From contig CAVZJM010000016.1 of NCBI GenBank assembly GCA_963775625.1, positions 62,001 through 126,000 of the forward strand: a stretch of DNA of 64,000 nt, in the 5' to 3' direction. The stretch is from JAIBJN01 sp963775625. GTDB lineage: Bacteria; Actinomycetota; Thermoleophilia; Gaiellales; Gaiellaceae. A program made the position numbers and the translations under genes. Positions 34,978 through 43,542 of the stretch are shown piece after piece. Within the stretch, counting starts at the first letter, position 1. Every line of letters begins with the position of its first letter. The notes beneath the pieces are model-generated. The model was not told the origin of the DNA. It saw nothing but the letters and a program-made list of their open reading frames with translations, and searched no databases.

Positions 34978-35455
34978 ATGAAGGAGCGTAGATGGAAGCT
35001 CGTCGCACTGCTCGCGGCGGGGATGGCGCTCGGCGTCGTCATGGTCGGGACGCCCGCAGGAGCCCACGTCGGCGGGTCCGTGAACCACCTCTGGAACCAC
35101 CTGAAGCCGAAGGCGGACAAGCGGTATGTCAACGAAAGCGAGCTCCTGTGGGCGGTCGTGGACGGCACCAACGAGACGACTCGCCCGCGGCAGCGCGCGT
35201 GACCGGCGAATCGCCGACGCCGGGACGGGCACCTACCGGGTGGCGATTCGTGCCGTAACGTCAGGCAGCTGCTGCCTACGTCGCCACGATCGGGCTGACC
35301 GGCGCCAGCGCGTCGACGTCGCGCTCCCGGCGTGATCACGGTCGGTCGGGGACGCGGCTGAGTGTCAACGGCGTCTTCGTTCGACGCCTGAGTCTGGCGG
35401 CGCGCTTCGCATCGCGATCTGGTTCGACCTGATCGTCGACTGCGGAGCACGTACG
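34978..35455 (+). pseudogene. Decayed secreted protein, paralog of the gene at 35663
   Basis: Starts intact: ATG with AAAGGAG upstream, MKERRWKLVALLAAGMALGVV signal peptide, then GGSVNHLWNHLKPKADKRY, closely matching the downstream paralog. After NESELLWAVVDGTNETT the frame ends, but homologous pieces continue in other frames: a GTGTYRVAI segment, YVATIGLTGASAST, NGVFVR, and finally IWFDLIVDCGART. These pieces follow the order of a known actinobacterial secreted family (LWAVV ... GTYxV ... YVATIG ... NGVFVxTF ... C-terminal VDC). At least three indels are needed, so it is broken or badly assembled. Confidence 0.65.
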
Positions 35456-35548
35456 TCACGCGGGCGAGGTCAGTCGTCCCGGCAGTCGATGCGGAAGCGC
35501 GACACCTCGGCAGCCGAAGGGCTAAGACCACTACGTCTAGGACTGTTC

Positions 35549-35572
35549 GACGGGGGCCTTCGGGCCCCCGTC
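35549..35572 (+). terminator. Intrinsic-type terminator hairpin
   Basis: Perfect 10-bp stem GACGGGGGCC / GGCCCCCGTC closed by a TTCG tetraloop, located between the decayed gene and its intact paralog. The following bases GTCTGTCC are only partly T-rich. Confidence 0.7.
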
Positions 35573-35662
35573 GTCTGTCCGCGAATCCCTCCGACGGGTG
35601 GGCGACTCCGGCCGACGGCTCGCGCTTAATGCGGACGGCGTCGTCAAGCGAAAGGAGCCGAG

Positions 35663-36193
35663 GTGCACGAACGCAGGTGGAAGGTCGTCGCGCTGCTCGC
35701 GACGGGGGTCATGATCGGCGTCGTCATGGCCGGCTCGCCGGCGGGCGCCCACGTCGGCGGGACGGTGAAGCACCTCTGGAGGCATATCCTCCCCAAGGCG
35801 GACGCGCGCTACGAGCGCCCGGTGATCCAGCCGGGCCAGACGGTACGCGGCACGATCGGATTCCGCGCCGAGGCGTCGGCCGCGGGCGTCGAGTTCGGGG
35901 CCAACGCAAGCCTGCCCCGCGCAGCGCCTGTCGGCCTGGACGATGACCATGTGGAGGTTGCGGGCGCCGACGGTAGCGTCACCGAGTGCCCCGGCACCTA
36001 TTTCAACCCGACGGCGGCGCCGGGCTACGTGTGCATCTATCCCCACACCCTGACCTCCGCGACCGTGAACGGCGGTCACATGTGGGGTGTCAGCGACAAC
36101 GGCAAGTGGGGCTTCCAGGTGTCCTGGAACTCCACGGCGGCTAGCGCCACCGCGTTCTTCGGCACCTGGGCCTACCGGGCGCCGACGAGTTAG
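35663..36193 (+). CDS. Secreted hypothetical protein
   Basis: 176 residues from GTG 35663 with AAAGGAG five bases upstream. Signal peptide WKVVALLATGVMIGVVMAGSP, cut near AGA-HVG. The mature N-terminus GGTVKHLWRHILPKADARYE is shared with the decayed neighbour at 34978 and is a recurring leader in actinobacterial surface proteins. The rest is probably a beta-rich domain with two Cys (ECPGTYF, YVCIYPH). Function unknown. Confidence 0.75.
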   Translation: MHERRWKVVALLATGVMIGVVMAGSPAGAHVGGTVKHLWRHILPKADARYERPVIQPGQTVRGTIGFRAEASAAGVEFGANASLPRAAPVGLDDDHVEVAGADGSVTECPGTYFNPTAAPGYVCIYPHTLTSATVNGGHMWGVSDNGKWGFQVSWNSTAASATAFFGTWAYRAPTS

Positions 36194-36205
36194 CGCACTC
36201 TCGAT

Positions 36206-36231
36206 CGGGCGCGGCTCACGAGCCGCGCCCG
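36206..36231. terminator. Bidirectional hairpin terminator
   Basis: CGGGCGCGGCT / AGCCGCGCCCG, 11 bp stem with CACG loop, between the convergent secreted-protein and nucleotidyltransferase genes. The stop codon of the latter lies within it. Confidence 0.6.
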
Positions 36232-36728
36232 GTCTCGTCGCGATCGAGCCGCTCTCTGAGCGCCTGGAGCGTCGGCAGCGCCTGCAGGTCCCGTTCGCGA
36301 CCCGCTGCCGTCTTGGATCGGATGACGTCTTCGAGGCTTGCCACCTTGATCGTGAGCCCGTACACCTCGTAGGTTTCCGCCGCCTCGATGAGATCGGGAT
36401 ACCCGCCTGTGCCGTCTGGTCGGAAGCACAGATCGACGAAGCCGAACTTCGTCACCAGCGTCATCGAGGTGAACGAGCCGAAGCTTCGCTCGTCGAAGGT
36501 GAACGGCACGCCTTCCGGCGCCGCGACCACCCGCAGCTCGGCGTCCATCTCCTTGATCGCCTCGGCAAGCCGGCGAAGGTTCTCTCGCTCGGTCGACGGC
36601 GTGATGTCGACGTCCTCGGTGAGAAGCGGTGAGCCGTGAAGCCGTGCCGCAAGGCCTCCGATGAGAACGTAGTCGACGCCGTGGCGCTCGAGCGTTCCAA
36701 GAATGCGCTCGATGTCGAGCGTCGGCAC
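36216..36728 (-). CDS. Nucleotidyltransferase-fold protein (MNT/AbiEii-like, DUF6036-type)
   Basis: 170 residues with the minimal nucleotidyltransferase motif: GGLAARLHGSPLLTEDVDIT gives GG near residue 24 and the metal-binding DxD pair. The C-terminal helix EDVIRSKTAAGRERDLQALP is typical of the AbiEii/DUF6036 group, where the R-K motif follows the sheet. Three bp downstream of an XRE-type regulator on the same strand, an arrangement seen in nucleotidyltransferase toxin-antitoxin or defence modules. Target unknown. Confidence 0.8.
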   Translation of the reverse strand: MPTLDIERILGTLERHGVDYVLIGGLAARLHGSPLLTEDVDITPSTERENLRRLAEAIKEMDAELRVVAAPEGVPFTFDERSFGSFTSMTLVTKFGFVDLCFRPDGTGGYPDLIEAAETYEVYGLTIKVASLEDVIRSKTAAGRERDLQALPTLQALRERLDRDETGRGS

Positions 36729-36731
36729 CCG

Positions 36732-37037
36732 TCACACCGCCTTTGCCGAGGCCGCGAACCGCGAGACTTCCTCGACGGCCCGCAATCGCTCCTCTGGCGT
36801 CAGCGCAAGAGTCGCGTCGATCAGTCGGTCGAGCTGATCGTCGAGCGGCGCGATCTGAAGCCGCAGCTCGACGCGGCAGCCCCGGAGAATCCGCTGGAGC
36901 GTCTCCAGCGAGGGCGACTGTCGCCCGCGTTCGATCCGTCCGATCGCGGCCTGCGAGGTTCCCGCCCGCTGTGCGAGCTCTCGTTGGGTGAGCCCGGCTT
37001 GCCGCCTCGCCTCCCGGACGATCGCCCAGGCTGTCAT
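36732..37037 (-). CDS. XRE-family HTH regulator (putative antitoxin)
   Basis: 101 residues with a Cro/C1 helix-turn-helix at 5-60: VREARRQAGLTQRELAQRAG, then TSQAAIGRIERGRQSPSLET. The C-terminal half (LDDQLDRLIDATLALTPEER) is helical and may dimerise or hold the partner. First gene of a two-gene unit with the nucleotidyltransferase; such regulators usually repress their own promoter, here within the short gap to the MoaD-MoaE gene end at 37062. Confidence 0.85.
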   Translation of the reverse strand: MTAWAIVREARRQAGLTQRELAQRAGTSQAAIGRIERGRQSPSLETLQRILRGCRVELRLQIAPLDDQLDRLIDATLALTPEERLRAVEEVSRFAASAKAV

Positions 37038-37061
37038 GCGCCTACGATACCAAATACGGTG

Positions 37062-37701
37062 TCAGGAGCCCCGCCCGATCCACTCCTCGCCGCCCTCGTA
37101 GATCTCCTTCTTCCAGAGCGGCACGTCCACCTTGAGCGTGTCGATCGCCTCCTTGCAGGCTGCGAGGGCGTGCTCGCGGTGGGGAGCGGAGACGGCGATG
37201 GCGACGCTCGTCTCGCCGATGCCCGACACGGCCGATGCGATGCGCCATCGCCACCTTGCAGAGCTCGTAGCGGGCCGCGAGCGCGTCGGCGATCTCCGCC
37301 ATCACTTTCTCGGCCATGCCCTCGTAGGCCTCGTACTCGAGGTGGACGACCGTGCGCCCGCGTGACTCGATCCGCGTCGTCCCGAGGAAGGTGGCGATCG
37401 CCCCGGCATGGTCGTCCGCGACCTCGGCGATCACGGCCTCGACGTCGATCGGGTCCGGCGTAAGGCGGAACGCTCCGCCGGAGACCGGCGGGATGAGCGC
37501 CACCTCGTCGCCGTCGGCGAGCCGTCGGTCGCCGCTCGCGTACTCCTTGTTCACGGCATAGAGGAGCCCTTCGGGCTCCTCGCCGAGGCCGAGCCGCGCC
37601 CAGACGTCGGTAAGCCGAGACCCGGCGGGAAGGTCGAGCTCGCTCTCTCCCGCGCCCGCGCGCTCCCGCAGCCCGGCGAAAAGCCTGACGGTGACCCTCA
37701 C
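37062..37701 (-). CDS. MoaD-MoaE fusion (molybdopterin synthase), frameshift in the MoaE part
   Basis: Both subunits of molybdopterin synthase in one frame. Residues 1-80 are MoaD-like (RVTVRLFAGLRERAG ... ALIPPVSGG). Here the Gly-Gly end is internal, followed at once by MoaE (FRLTPDPIDVEAVIAEVADD, GAIATFLGTTR, LEYEAYEGMAEK). After KVAMAHRIGRVG the frame breaks at 37222-37224; the continuation IGETSVAIAVSAPHREHALA, then VPLWKKEIYEGGEEW, is one base off. Deleting one G of GGG restores it. GTG start at 37701, divergent from the mutase gene. Confidence 0.85.
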
Positions 37702-37719
37702 GGCCGTTAGCCTAGTGTC

Positions 37720-39303
37720 ATGGCCACGGCCGAGGAGCGCCGCGAGACCGACTCGGGCATCGAGATCAAGCCTGTCTACACGGGGAAAGACGTCGGCGGC
37801 GTCGAGCCCGGGCTTCCCGGGGAGTTCCCCTTCACACGGGGGCCCTACAAGGACATGTACCGGGGTCGGCCGTGGACGATCCGCCAGTACGCGGGATTCG
37901 CCTCGGCCGAGGAGACGAACGCACGGTTCCGCTACCTGCTCGAGCAGGGCCAGACCGGGCTGTCCGTGGCCTTCGACCTGCCCACCCAGCTCGGCTACGA
38001 CTCGGACGACCCGCGGGCCGCCGGCGAGGTCGGTCGCACCGGAGTCGCCATCGACTCGCTCGCCGACATGGAGATCCTCTTCGCCGGCATCCCGCTCGGC
38101 GAGGTCTCGACGTCGATGACGATCAACGCGCCCGCCGCGCTGCTCCTCCTCCTCTACGAGCTCGTCGCGGAGAGGCAGGACATCCCCGGCGAGCGCCTCC
38201 GCGGAACGGTGCAGAACGACATTCTCAAGGAGTACGTCGCCCGCGGGAACTACATCTTCCCACCGCGCCCGTCCATGCGGCTGACGACCGACCTCTTCGC
38301 CTACTGCCACGAACGGCTGCCGCGCTGGAACACGATCTCGATCTCCGGCTACCACATCCGCGAGGCGGGCTCGACCGCCGTGCAGGAGCTCGCGTTCACG
38401 CTCGCCCACGGGATCGCCTACGGCGAGGCCGCGGTGTCGGCCGGGCTCGCTCCGGACGAGCTCGGTGAGCGGCTCTCGTTCTTCTTCAACGCGCACAACC
38501 ACTTCTTCCAGGAGGTGGCGAAGTTCCGGGCGGCGCGGACGCTCTGGGCGCGGATCATGCGCGACCGCTTCGGCGTCACCAACCCGCGGGCGCAGGCCTT
38601 GCGGTTCCACGCGCAGACCGGCGGCTCGACGCTGACCGCGCAGCAGCCGGAGAACAACATCGCGCGGGTGACCGTGCAGGCGCTCTCGGCGGTCTGCGGC
38701 GGCGCGCAGTCGATCCACACCAACGCGTTCGACGAGGCGCTGGCGCTCCCGACGGAGCGGAGCGCGCGCATCGCGCTGCGGACGCAGCAGATCCTCCAGC
38801 ACGAGGCGGGCGGCACCGACACCGCCGACCCGCTCGCCGGCTCCTACTTCGTCGAGTCGCTGACGAGGGAGCTGGAGGAGCGCGCCTGGGAGCTGATCGG
38901 GCGGATCGACGAGCTCGGCGGCGCCGTCGCCGCGGTCGAGCAGGGGTTCCAGCAGCGGGAGATCGAGGACGCCGCCTACGCCTTCGAGCGCCAGGTCGAG
39001 AGCGGCGAGCGCGTCGTCGTCGGCGTCAACCGCTTCGGCGAGGACGACGCCGAGGAGATGGAGCTCCACCATCTCGACCCCGAGGCCGAGCGGCGCCAGG
39101 TCGAGCGCACGGCGCACGTGCGGGCGGAGCGGGACGGGGCTGCCGTGGAGGCCGCGATCGGCAGGGTGCGGGAGGCTGCGCGGGGCAATGCCAACCTGCT
39201 CGTCCCGTTCAGGGAGGCGCTCGCCGCCCACGCCACCGTCGGCGAGGTGTGCGACGCCCTCCGTGAGGAGTTCGGCACGTACGACGCCCACCTCGCGCCG
39301 TGA
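37720..39303 (+). CDS. Methylmalonyl-CoA mutase, catalytic (alpha) subunit without B12 domain
   Basis: Isomerises methylmalonyl-CoA to succinyl-CoA. 527 residues cover only the CoA-binding TIM barrel: FPFTRGPYKDMYRGRPWTIR, GLSVAFDLPTQLGYDSDDP, and RFHAQTGGSTLTAQQPENN are hallmark motifs. The cobalamin-binding domain is absent, so this is the split type that needs a separate small subunit, not present in this window. A GTGA overlap couples it to the GNAT gene. With the carboxylase genes it fits propionate oxidation. Confidence 0.94.
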   Translation: MATAEERRETDSGIEIKPVYTGKDVGGVEPGLPGEFPFTRGPYKDMYRGRPWTIRQYAGFASAEETNARFRYLLEQGQTGLSVAFDLPTQLGYDSDDPRAAGEVGRTGVAIDSLADMEILFAGIPLGEVSTSMTINAPAALLLLLYELVAERQDIPGERLRGTVQNDILKEYVARGNYIFPPRPSMRLTTDLFAYCHERLPRWNTISISGYHIREAGSTAVQELAFTLAHGIAYGEAAVSAGLAPDELGERLSFFFNAHNHFFQEVAKFRAARTLWARIMRDRFGVTNPRAQALRFHAQTGGSTLTAQQPENNIARVTVQALSAVCGGAQSIHTNAFDEALALPTERSARIALRTQQILQHEAGGTDTADPLAGSYFVESLTRELEERAWELIGRIDELGGAVAAVEQGFQQREIEDAAYAFERQVESGERVVVGVNRFGEDDAEEMELHHLDPEAERRQVERTAHVRAERDGAAVEAAIGRVREAARGNANLLVPFREALAAHATVGEVCDALREEFGTYDAHLAP

Positions 39304-39803
39304 GGCTCCAAGACGACGCGATCGTCCTGCGCCGCCTCGAAGAAGGCGATGCACCGGCGCTGGTCGCCGCAATCGGTGACGACCGCGACCTCGACCGCTG
39401 GACGAGCATTCCGTTCCCGTATACCGAGGGTCTCGCACGCGAGTTCATCGCCTCGACCGAGGAGTCCGCGTACGCCGTGCTGGACCGCACGAGCGGGGCG
39501 CTCCTCGGCGGCATCGGCACCCGCGTGCCCGGGACGGCTGTCGTCGAAGTCGGCTACTGGGTGAGAGCCGATGCCCGGGGACGTGGCGTGGCCACCCGGG
39601 CCTTGAGCTTGATCGCGCGCTTCGCGTTCGACGAGCTCGGCGCCGCCCGCGTCCAGCTGATGACCGAGCCCGACAACATCGGGTCGCAGCGTGTCGCCGA
39701 GAAGGCGGGCTTCACCCGGGAGGGGACCCTGCGCTCGGTCCTGGACTTCAAGGGCCGGCGCCGGGACGCCGTGATGTTCTCGCTCCTGCCCGGGGACCTT
39801 TAG
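39300..39803 (+). CDS. GNAT family N-acetyltransferase (RimJ/RimL-like)
   Basis: 167 residues; GTG start overlapping the mutase stop by 4 bases. Strand-helix opening IVLRRLEEGDAPALVAAIGD, acetyl-CoA-binding loop WVRADARGRGVATRALSLI, and NIGSQRVAEKAGFTREG at the end of the fold are the RimJ/RimL-type features. Substrate unknown, probably a protein N-terminus or small amine. Its TAG begins a structured repeat. Confidence 0.88.
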   Translation: MRLQDDAIVLRRLEEGDAPALVAAIGDDRDLDRWTSIPFPYTEGLAREFIASTEESAYAVLDRTSGALLGGIGTRVPGTAVVEVGYWVRADARGRGVATRALSLIARFAFDELGAARVQLMTEPDNIGSQRVAEKAGFTREGTLRSVLDFKGRRRDAVMFSLLPGDL

Positions 39804-39969
39804 AACCCGAACCAGAACGAAGCCTTGTGCCGTCGCGACGCCCTGGGCGGCGCGCTGCGGCGTCCTCGGTTGCGCCCGTAGCCTCCGGCTACGAGCGCGC
39901 CCTGCGTCCTTGCATCGCACTCGCCCAGGACGCCGCGCCGACGAAGCGTCATTCTGGTTCGGATTCTTA
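39801..39969 (+). repeat. Structured ~169 bp repeat, copy 4
   Basis: Left arm TAGAACCCGAACCAGAACGA begins on the GNAT stop; right arm TCATTCTGGTTCGGATTCTTA. The CGAACC/GGTTCG centre of the arms is shared with copy 3 only. Core hairpin CGTAGC-CTCCG-GCTACG; inner stem GACGCCCTGGGCG / CGCCCAGGACGCC. Confidence 0.85.
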
Positions 39970-40091
39970 GCCGCGCACGCGCGGAGGGGCCGGCCGCTGG
40001 CCTCCCTCCGCTGCAACCGTAACGAGAAAAAGCGCACGGGTGTTGGTCGGAATGTGCCGATTCCGCGCCCGACCGAAGTAAGCTCCCGCCC

Positions 40092-41663
40092 ATGGCGAAG
40101 GCCGAGGACCTCCAGTCCACCGAGGCGAAGCTGGCGGCGCTCGCGAGGCTGCGCGACGAGGCGCTCCACTCGGGAGACGAGCGGGCCGTCGCCCGCCAGC
40201 GCGAGCGGGGGAAGCTGCTCGCGCGCGAGCGGCTGGAGAAGCTCCTCGACCCGGGGAGCTTCGTCGAGCTCGACCGCTACGTCCGCCATCGCAACCCGCA
40301 CTTCGGGATGATGGACAAGCGGCCGTGGGGGGATGCGGTCGTCACCGGCTACGGGACGATCTTCGGCCGCAAGGTCTTCGTCTTCTCGCAGGACTTCACC
40401 GTCTTCGGCGGCACGCTCTCCGAGGCCTTCGCCGAGAAGATCTGCAAGGTGATGGACCTCGCGCTCAAGCTCGGCTGCCCGCTGATCGGCATCAACGACT
40501 CGGGAGGCGCGCGCATCCAGGAGGGCGTCGTCTCGCTCGGCGGCTACGCCGAGATCTTCTGGCGGAACGTCCAGGCCTCGGGAGTGATCCCGCAGATCAG
40601 CCTGGTCATGGGCCCCTGCGCGGGCGGAGCCGTCTACTCGCCGGCGATGACCGACTTCGTCCTCATGGTCAAGGAGACCTCGTACATGTTCATCACCGGG
40701 CCCGAGGTGGTGAAAACCGTCACCGGCGAGGAGGTCACCTTCGAGGAGCTCGGCGGCGCCCTCACGCACGCGTCCAAGTCCGGGGTAGCCCACTTCGCCG
40801 CCGACGACGAGGAGAGCTGTCTCGAGGACGCGCGCTACCTCCTGTCGTTCCTGCCGCAGAACAACGTCGACCCCCCGCCCTACTTCGCGCCCGCGGACCC
40901 GCCCGATCGCGAGGATCCCGAGCTCGACGCGCTCATCCCGGACGAGCCGACGAAGCCCTACGACATGCGCGACGTGATCGCCCGTGTCGTTGACGACGGT
41001 GAGTTCCTGGAAGTGCACCAGCTCTGGGCCGAGAACATCGTCTGCGGCCTCGCGCGCCTGGGTGGCCACCCCGTCGGGATCGTCGGCAACAACCCGAAGG
41101 CGCTCGCCGGGACGCTCGACATCGACTCGTCCGTGAAGGCGGCGCGCTTCGTCCGCACCTGCGACGCCTTCAACATCCCGCTCGTCACCTTCGTGGACGT
41201 GCCCGGCTTCCTGCCGGGGACCGCGCAGGAGTGGGGCGGAATCATCCGCCACGGGGCCAAGCTCCTCTACGCCTACTCCGAGGCGACGGTGCCGAAGATC
41301 GCCCTCATCACCCGGAAGGCCTACGGCGGCGCCTACGACGTCATGAGCTCCAAGCACATCCGCGCCGACTTCAACTTCGCCTGGCCGACCGCCGAGGTTG
41401 CCGTCATGGGGCCGGAGGGCGCGGTCAACATCGTCTTCCGCAAGGAGCTGGAGGAGGCCGAAGACCCGGAGGCCCGCCGCGCCGAGCTGATCGCCGACTA
41501 CAAGGCGCAGTTCGCCAACCCGTTCACGGCGGCCGAGCGCGGCTACGTCGACGACGTGATCGAGCCGCGACGCACGCGCGCAGTGCTCTGCGACGCGGTC
41601 GCGACCGCGCTGACGAAGCGCGAGAAGCGGCCGCCCCGCAAGCACGGCAACATTCCCCTTTAG
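40092..41663 (+). CDS. pccB: Acyl-CoA (propionyl-CoA) carboxylase beta subunit
   Basis: Carboxyltransferase of a biotin-dependent acyl-CoA carboxylase; 523 residues with the two crotonase-like halves. GINDSGGARIQEGVVSLGGY and GPCAGGAVYSPAMTDF form the N-half oxyanion region; FVDVPGFLPGTAQEWGGIIR and RKAYGGAYDVMSSKHI the C-half. Similarity to PccB/AccD5 and position beside the mutase suggest propionyl-CoA as substrate. ATG at 40092; the partner biotin carboxylase/BCCP chain is at 51655. Structured repeats lie on both sides. Confidence 0.94.
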   Translation: MAKAEDLQSTEAKLAALARLRDEALHSGDERAVARQRERGKLLARERLEKLLDPGSFVELDRYVRHRNPHFGMMDKRPWGDAVVTGYGTIFGRKVFVFSQDFTVFGGTLSEAFAEKICKVMDLALKLGCPLIGINDSGGARIQEGVVSLGGYAEIFWRNVQASGVIPQISLVMGPCAGGAVYSPAMTDFVLMVKETSYMFITGPEVVKTVTGEEVTFEELGGALTHASKSGVAHFAADDEESCLEDARYLLSFLPQNNVDPPPYFAPADPPDREDPELDALIPDEPTKPYDMRDVIARVVDDGEFLEVHQLWAENIVCGLARLGGHPVGIVGNNPKALAGTLDIDSSVKAARFVRTCDAFNIPLVTFVDVPGFLPGTAQEWGGIIRHGAKLLYAYSEATVPKIALITRKAYGGAYDVMSSKHIRADFNFAWPTAEVAVMGPEGAVNIVFRKELEEAEDPEARRAELIADYKAQFANPFTAAERGYVDDVIEPRRTRAVLCDAVATALTKREKRPPRKHGNIPL

Positions 41664-41830
41664 GAACCCGTGTCGAAACGAAGCCCTGACCCGCCGGGCC
41701 GCGCTGGACGGCGCGATGCGGCGTCCTCGGTTGCGCCCGTAGCCTCCGGCTACGAGCGCGCCCTGCGTCCTTGCCTCGCACTCGCCCATCACACCCCGGC
41801 GGGGAGGCGTCATTTCGAAACGGGTTCCAA
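41661..41830 (+). repeat. Structured ~170 bp repeat, copy 5
   Basis: Left arm TAGGAACCCGTGTCGAAACGA starts on the pccB stop; right arm TCATTTCGAAACGGGTTCCAA. Here the arm centre is TCGAAA/TTTCGA, unlike the other copies but self-complementary. Core hairpin CGTAGC-CTCCG-GCTACG; inner stem CGCCGGGCC / CACCCCGGCG. Confidence 0.85.
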
Positions 41831-41914
41831 GCCCTGTCGATCTGCGTGCCGCCCGTTCGTCGTCAGAATGAACGCGGCGAACGGCGCCGCAGCGATCACG
41901 GGAGGTTGGAGCTC

Positions 41915-42310
41915 ATGAAGTACATGCTGGCACTCATCGGCGACGAGACCCGGTGGGCCGAGGTCACGCCGGAGCAGAGGCAGGAGAGCATGAAGCAGTG
42001 GGACGCCTTCACGCAGGCGGCGGTCGACGCGGGCGTGCACGTCGGCGGCGAGGGCCTGCAGCCCAGCGCCACCGCGACGACGGTGCGGATCCAGGAGAGC
42101 GGCGAGCCCATCGTCTCGGACGGCCCCTTCGCCGAGACGAAGGAGCAGCTTGGCGGCTACTACCTGCTCGACTGCGAGGATCTCGACGACGCGATCGCCT
42201 GGGCGAAGAAGATCCCGATGCCGGGCGGAACGGTGGAAGTGCGGCCGGTGATGGACTACGAGGCCGCCGGCTCGGCCCTCCACACGAACGAGGCGGAGGC
42301 CCGGCGGTAG
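41915..42310 (+). CDS. DGPF/YCII-domain protein, partner of the ECF sigma factor
   Basis: 131 residues of the YCII-related DGPF family: MKYMLALIGDETRWAEVTPE opening, signature SDGPFAETKEQLGGYYLLD, and IPMPGGTVEVRPVMD end. ATG at 41915 after GGAGGTTGGAG. DGPF proteins are the constant neighbours of ECF42 sigma factors, and the sigma gene follows directly. Their biochemical role is not established. Confidence 0.9.
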   Translation: MKYMLALIGDETRWAEVTPEQRQESMKQWDAFTQAAVDAGVHVGGEGLQPSATATTVRIQESGEPIVSDGPFAETKEQLGGYYLLDCEDLDDAIAWAKKIPMPGGTVEVRPVMDYEAAGSALHTNEAEARR

Positions 42311-43542
42311 CTTTTCCGGCAGAGGCCGTCGACCGCCTGTTCCGCGAGGAGTCGGGACGGGCGGTCGCGGCGCTCATCCGCGTGCTCGGCGACTTCGACC
42401 TCGCCGAGGAAGCCGTCCAGGATGCCTTCCTCGTCGCGCTCGAGGTCTGGCCGACGCGCGGAATGCCCCGAAACCCGGGCGCGTGGATCACGACCACCGC
42501 CCGGAACAAGGCGATCGACCGCATCCGCCGGGCGCGGCGGCTCGAGGACAAGGTCCGCGAACTGGAGGCGCTCGTGCCCGCCGGCGAGGAGGACGTCATT
42601 CAGGACAGCTCCATCCCCGACGACCGGTTGCGGCTGATCTTCACGTGCTGCCACCCGGCGCTCGCACCGGAGGCGCGCGTGGCCCTGACGCTGCGCACGC
42701 TCGGGGGCCTGCAGACGCCGGAGATCGCGCGCGCGTTCCTCACGTCGGAGCAGGCGATGCAGCAGCGCCTCGTCCGCGCCAAGCGGAAGATCCGCGACGC
42801 CCGCATCCCGTACGTCGTGCCGCCGGATCACGAGCTGCCCGACCGGCTCGGCTCGGTGCTCGCCGCCCTGTACCTCATCTTCAACGAGGGCTACGCCGCG
42901 ACATCCGGCGAGGCGCTCGTGCGCCGCGAGCTGTGCGCCGAGGCGATCCGACTCGCCCGCGTCCTCCGCGCGCTCATGCCCGACGAGCCCGAGGCGGTGG
43001 GACTGCTCGCGCTCATGCTCCTCCAGGACTCGAGGCGCGACGCGCGCACGGGACCGGGCGGTGAGCTCGTGCTGCTGGACGAGCAGGATCGCGGGCTGTG
43101 GCACCACGAGCAGATTGAGGAAGGCCTCGAGCTGGTCGGGCGCCTGCCCCCGGGGCCCTACGCGCTCCAGGCTGCGATCGCGGCCGAGCACGCGCGCGCA
43201 GTCTCTCCCGAGGCGACCGACTGGGCTCGCATCGCCGATCTCTACGCCCTCCTCGCCCGCACCACGCCGAGTCCAGTCGTGGAGCTGAACCGGGCCGTGG
43301 CGGTAGCGATGTCGGAGGGCGAAGAGCGCGGGCTCGAGCTCATCGCGCCGCTCGAGGACGAGTTGGCCGGCTACCAATTCCTCCATTCGGCGCGCGCCGA
43401 CCTGCTCCGGCGCCTCGGCCGCAACGAGGAGTCCGCGGAGGCCTACGCCAGGGCGCTCGGGCTCGCCCGCCAGCCCGCGGAGCGCGCGTTCCTCGAGCGC
43501 CGGCTGGCCGAGGTCACGGCGCCACCCACTCGAGGTCTCTGA
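42307..43542 (+). CDS. ECF42-type RNA polymerase sigma factor with C-terminal TPR-like extension
   Basis: About 411 residues. Sigma region 2 is ALIRVLGDFDLAEEAVQDAF and NPGAWITTTARNKAIDRIRR; region 4 is TLGGLQTPEIARAFLTSEQA. The long C-terminal half carries YLIFNEGYAATSGEALVRRE and helical repeats (ELNRAVAVAMSEGEERGLEL), the extension defining ECF42. No anti-sigma gene is present, as usual for this group. The start is unresolved: the frame opens at the end of the DGPF gene but lacks ATG/GTG/TTG before FPAEAVDRLFREE; a GTA codon overlaps the preceding TAG. Confidence 0.87.
   Translation, partial: VAFPAEAVDRLFREESGRAVAALIRVLGDFDLAEEAVQDAFLVALEVWPTRGMPRNPGAWITTTARNKAIDRIRRARRLEDKVRELEALVPAGEEDVIQDSSIPDDRLRLIFTCCHPALAPEARVALTLRTLGGLQTPEIARAFLTSEQAMQQRLVRAKRKIRDARIPYVVPPDHELPDRLGSVLAALYLIFNEGYAATSGEALVRRELCAEAIRLARVLRALMPDEPEAVGLLALMLLQDSRRDARTGPGGELVLLDEQDRGLWHHEQIEEGLELVGRLPPGPYALQAAIAAEHARAVSPEATDWARIADLYALLARTTPSPVVELNRAVAVAMSEGEERGLELIAPLEDELAGYQFLHSARADLLRRLGRNEESAEAYARALGLARQPAERAFLERRLAEVTAPPTRGL

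Noticed and set aside
15498..41830. Structured repeats as ordinary intrinsic terminators
   Set aside because: There is no T tract, the structure is about 170 nt with a conserved loop region, and two copies lie between divergent genes where no terminator is needed.
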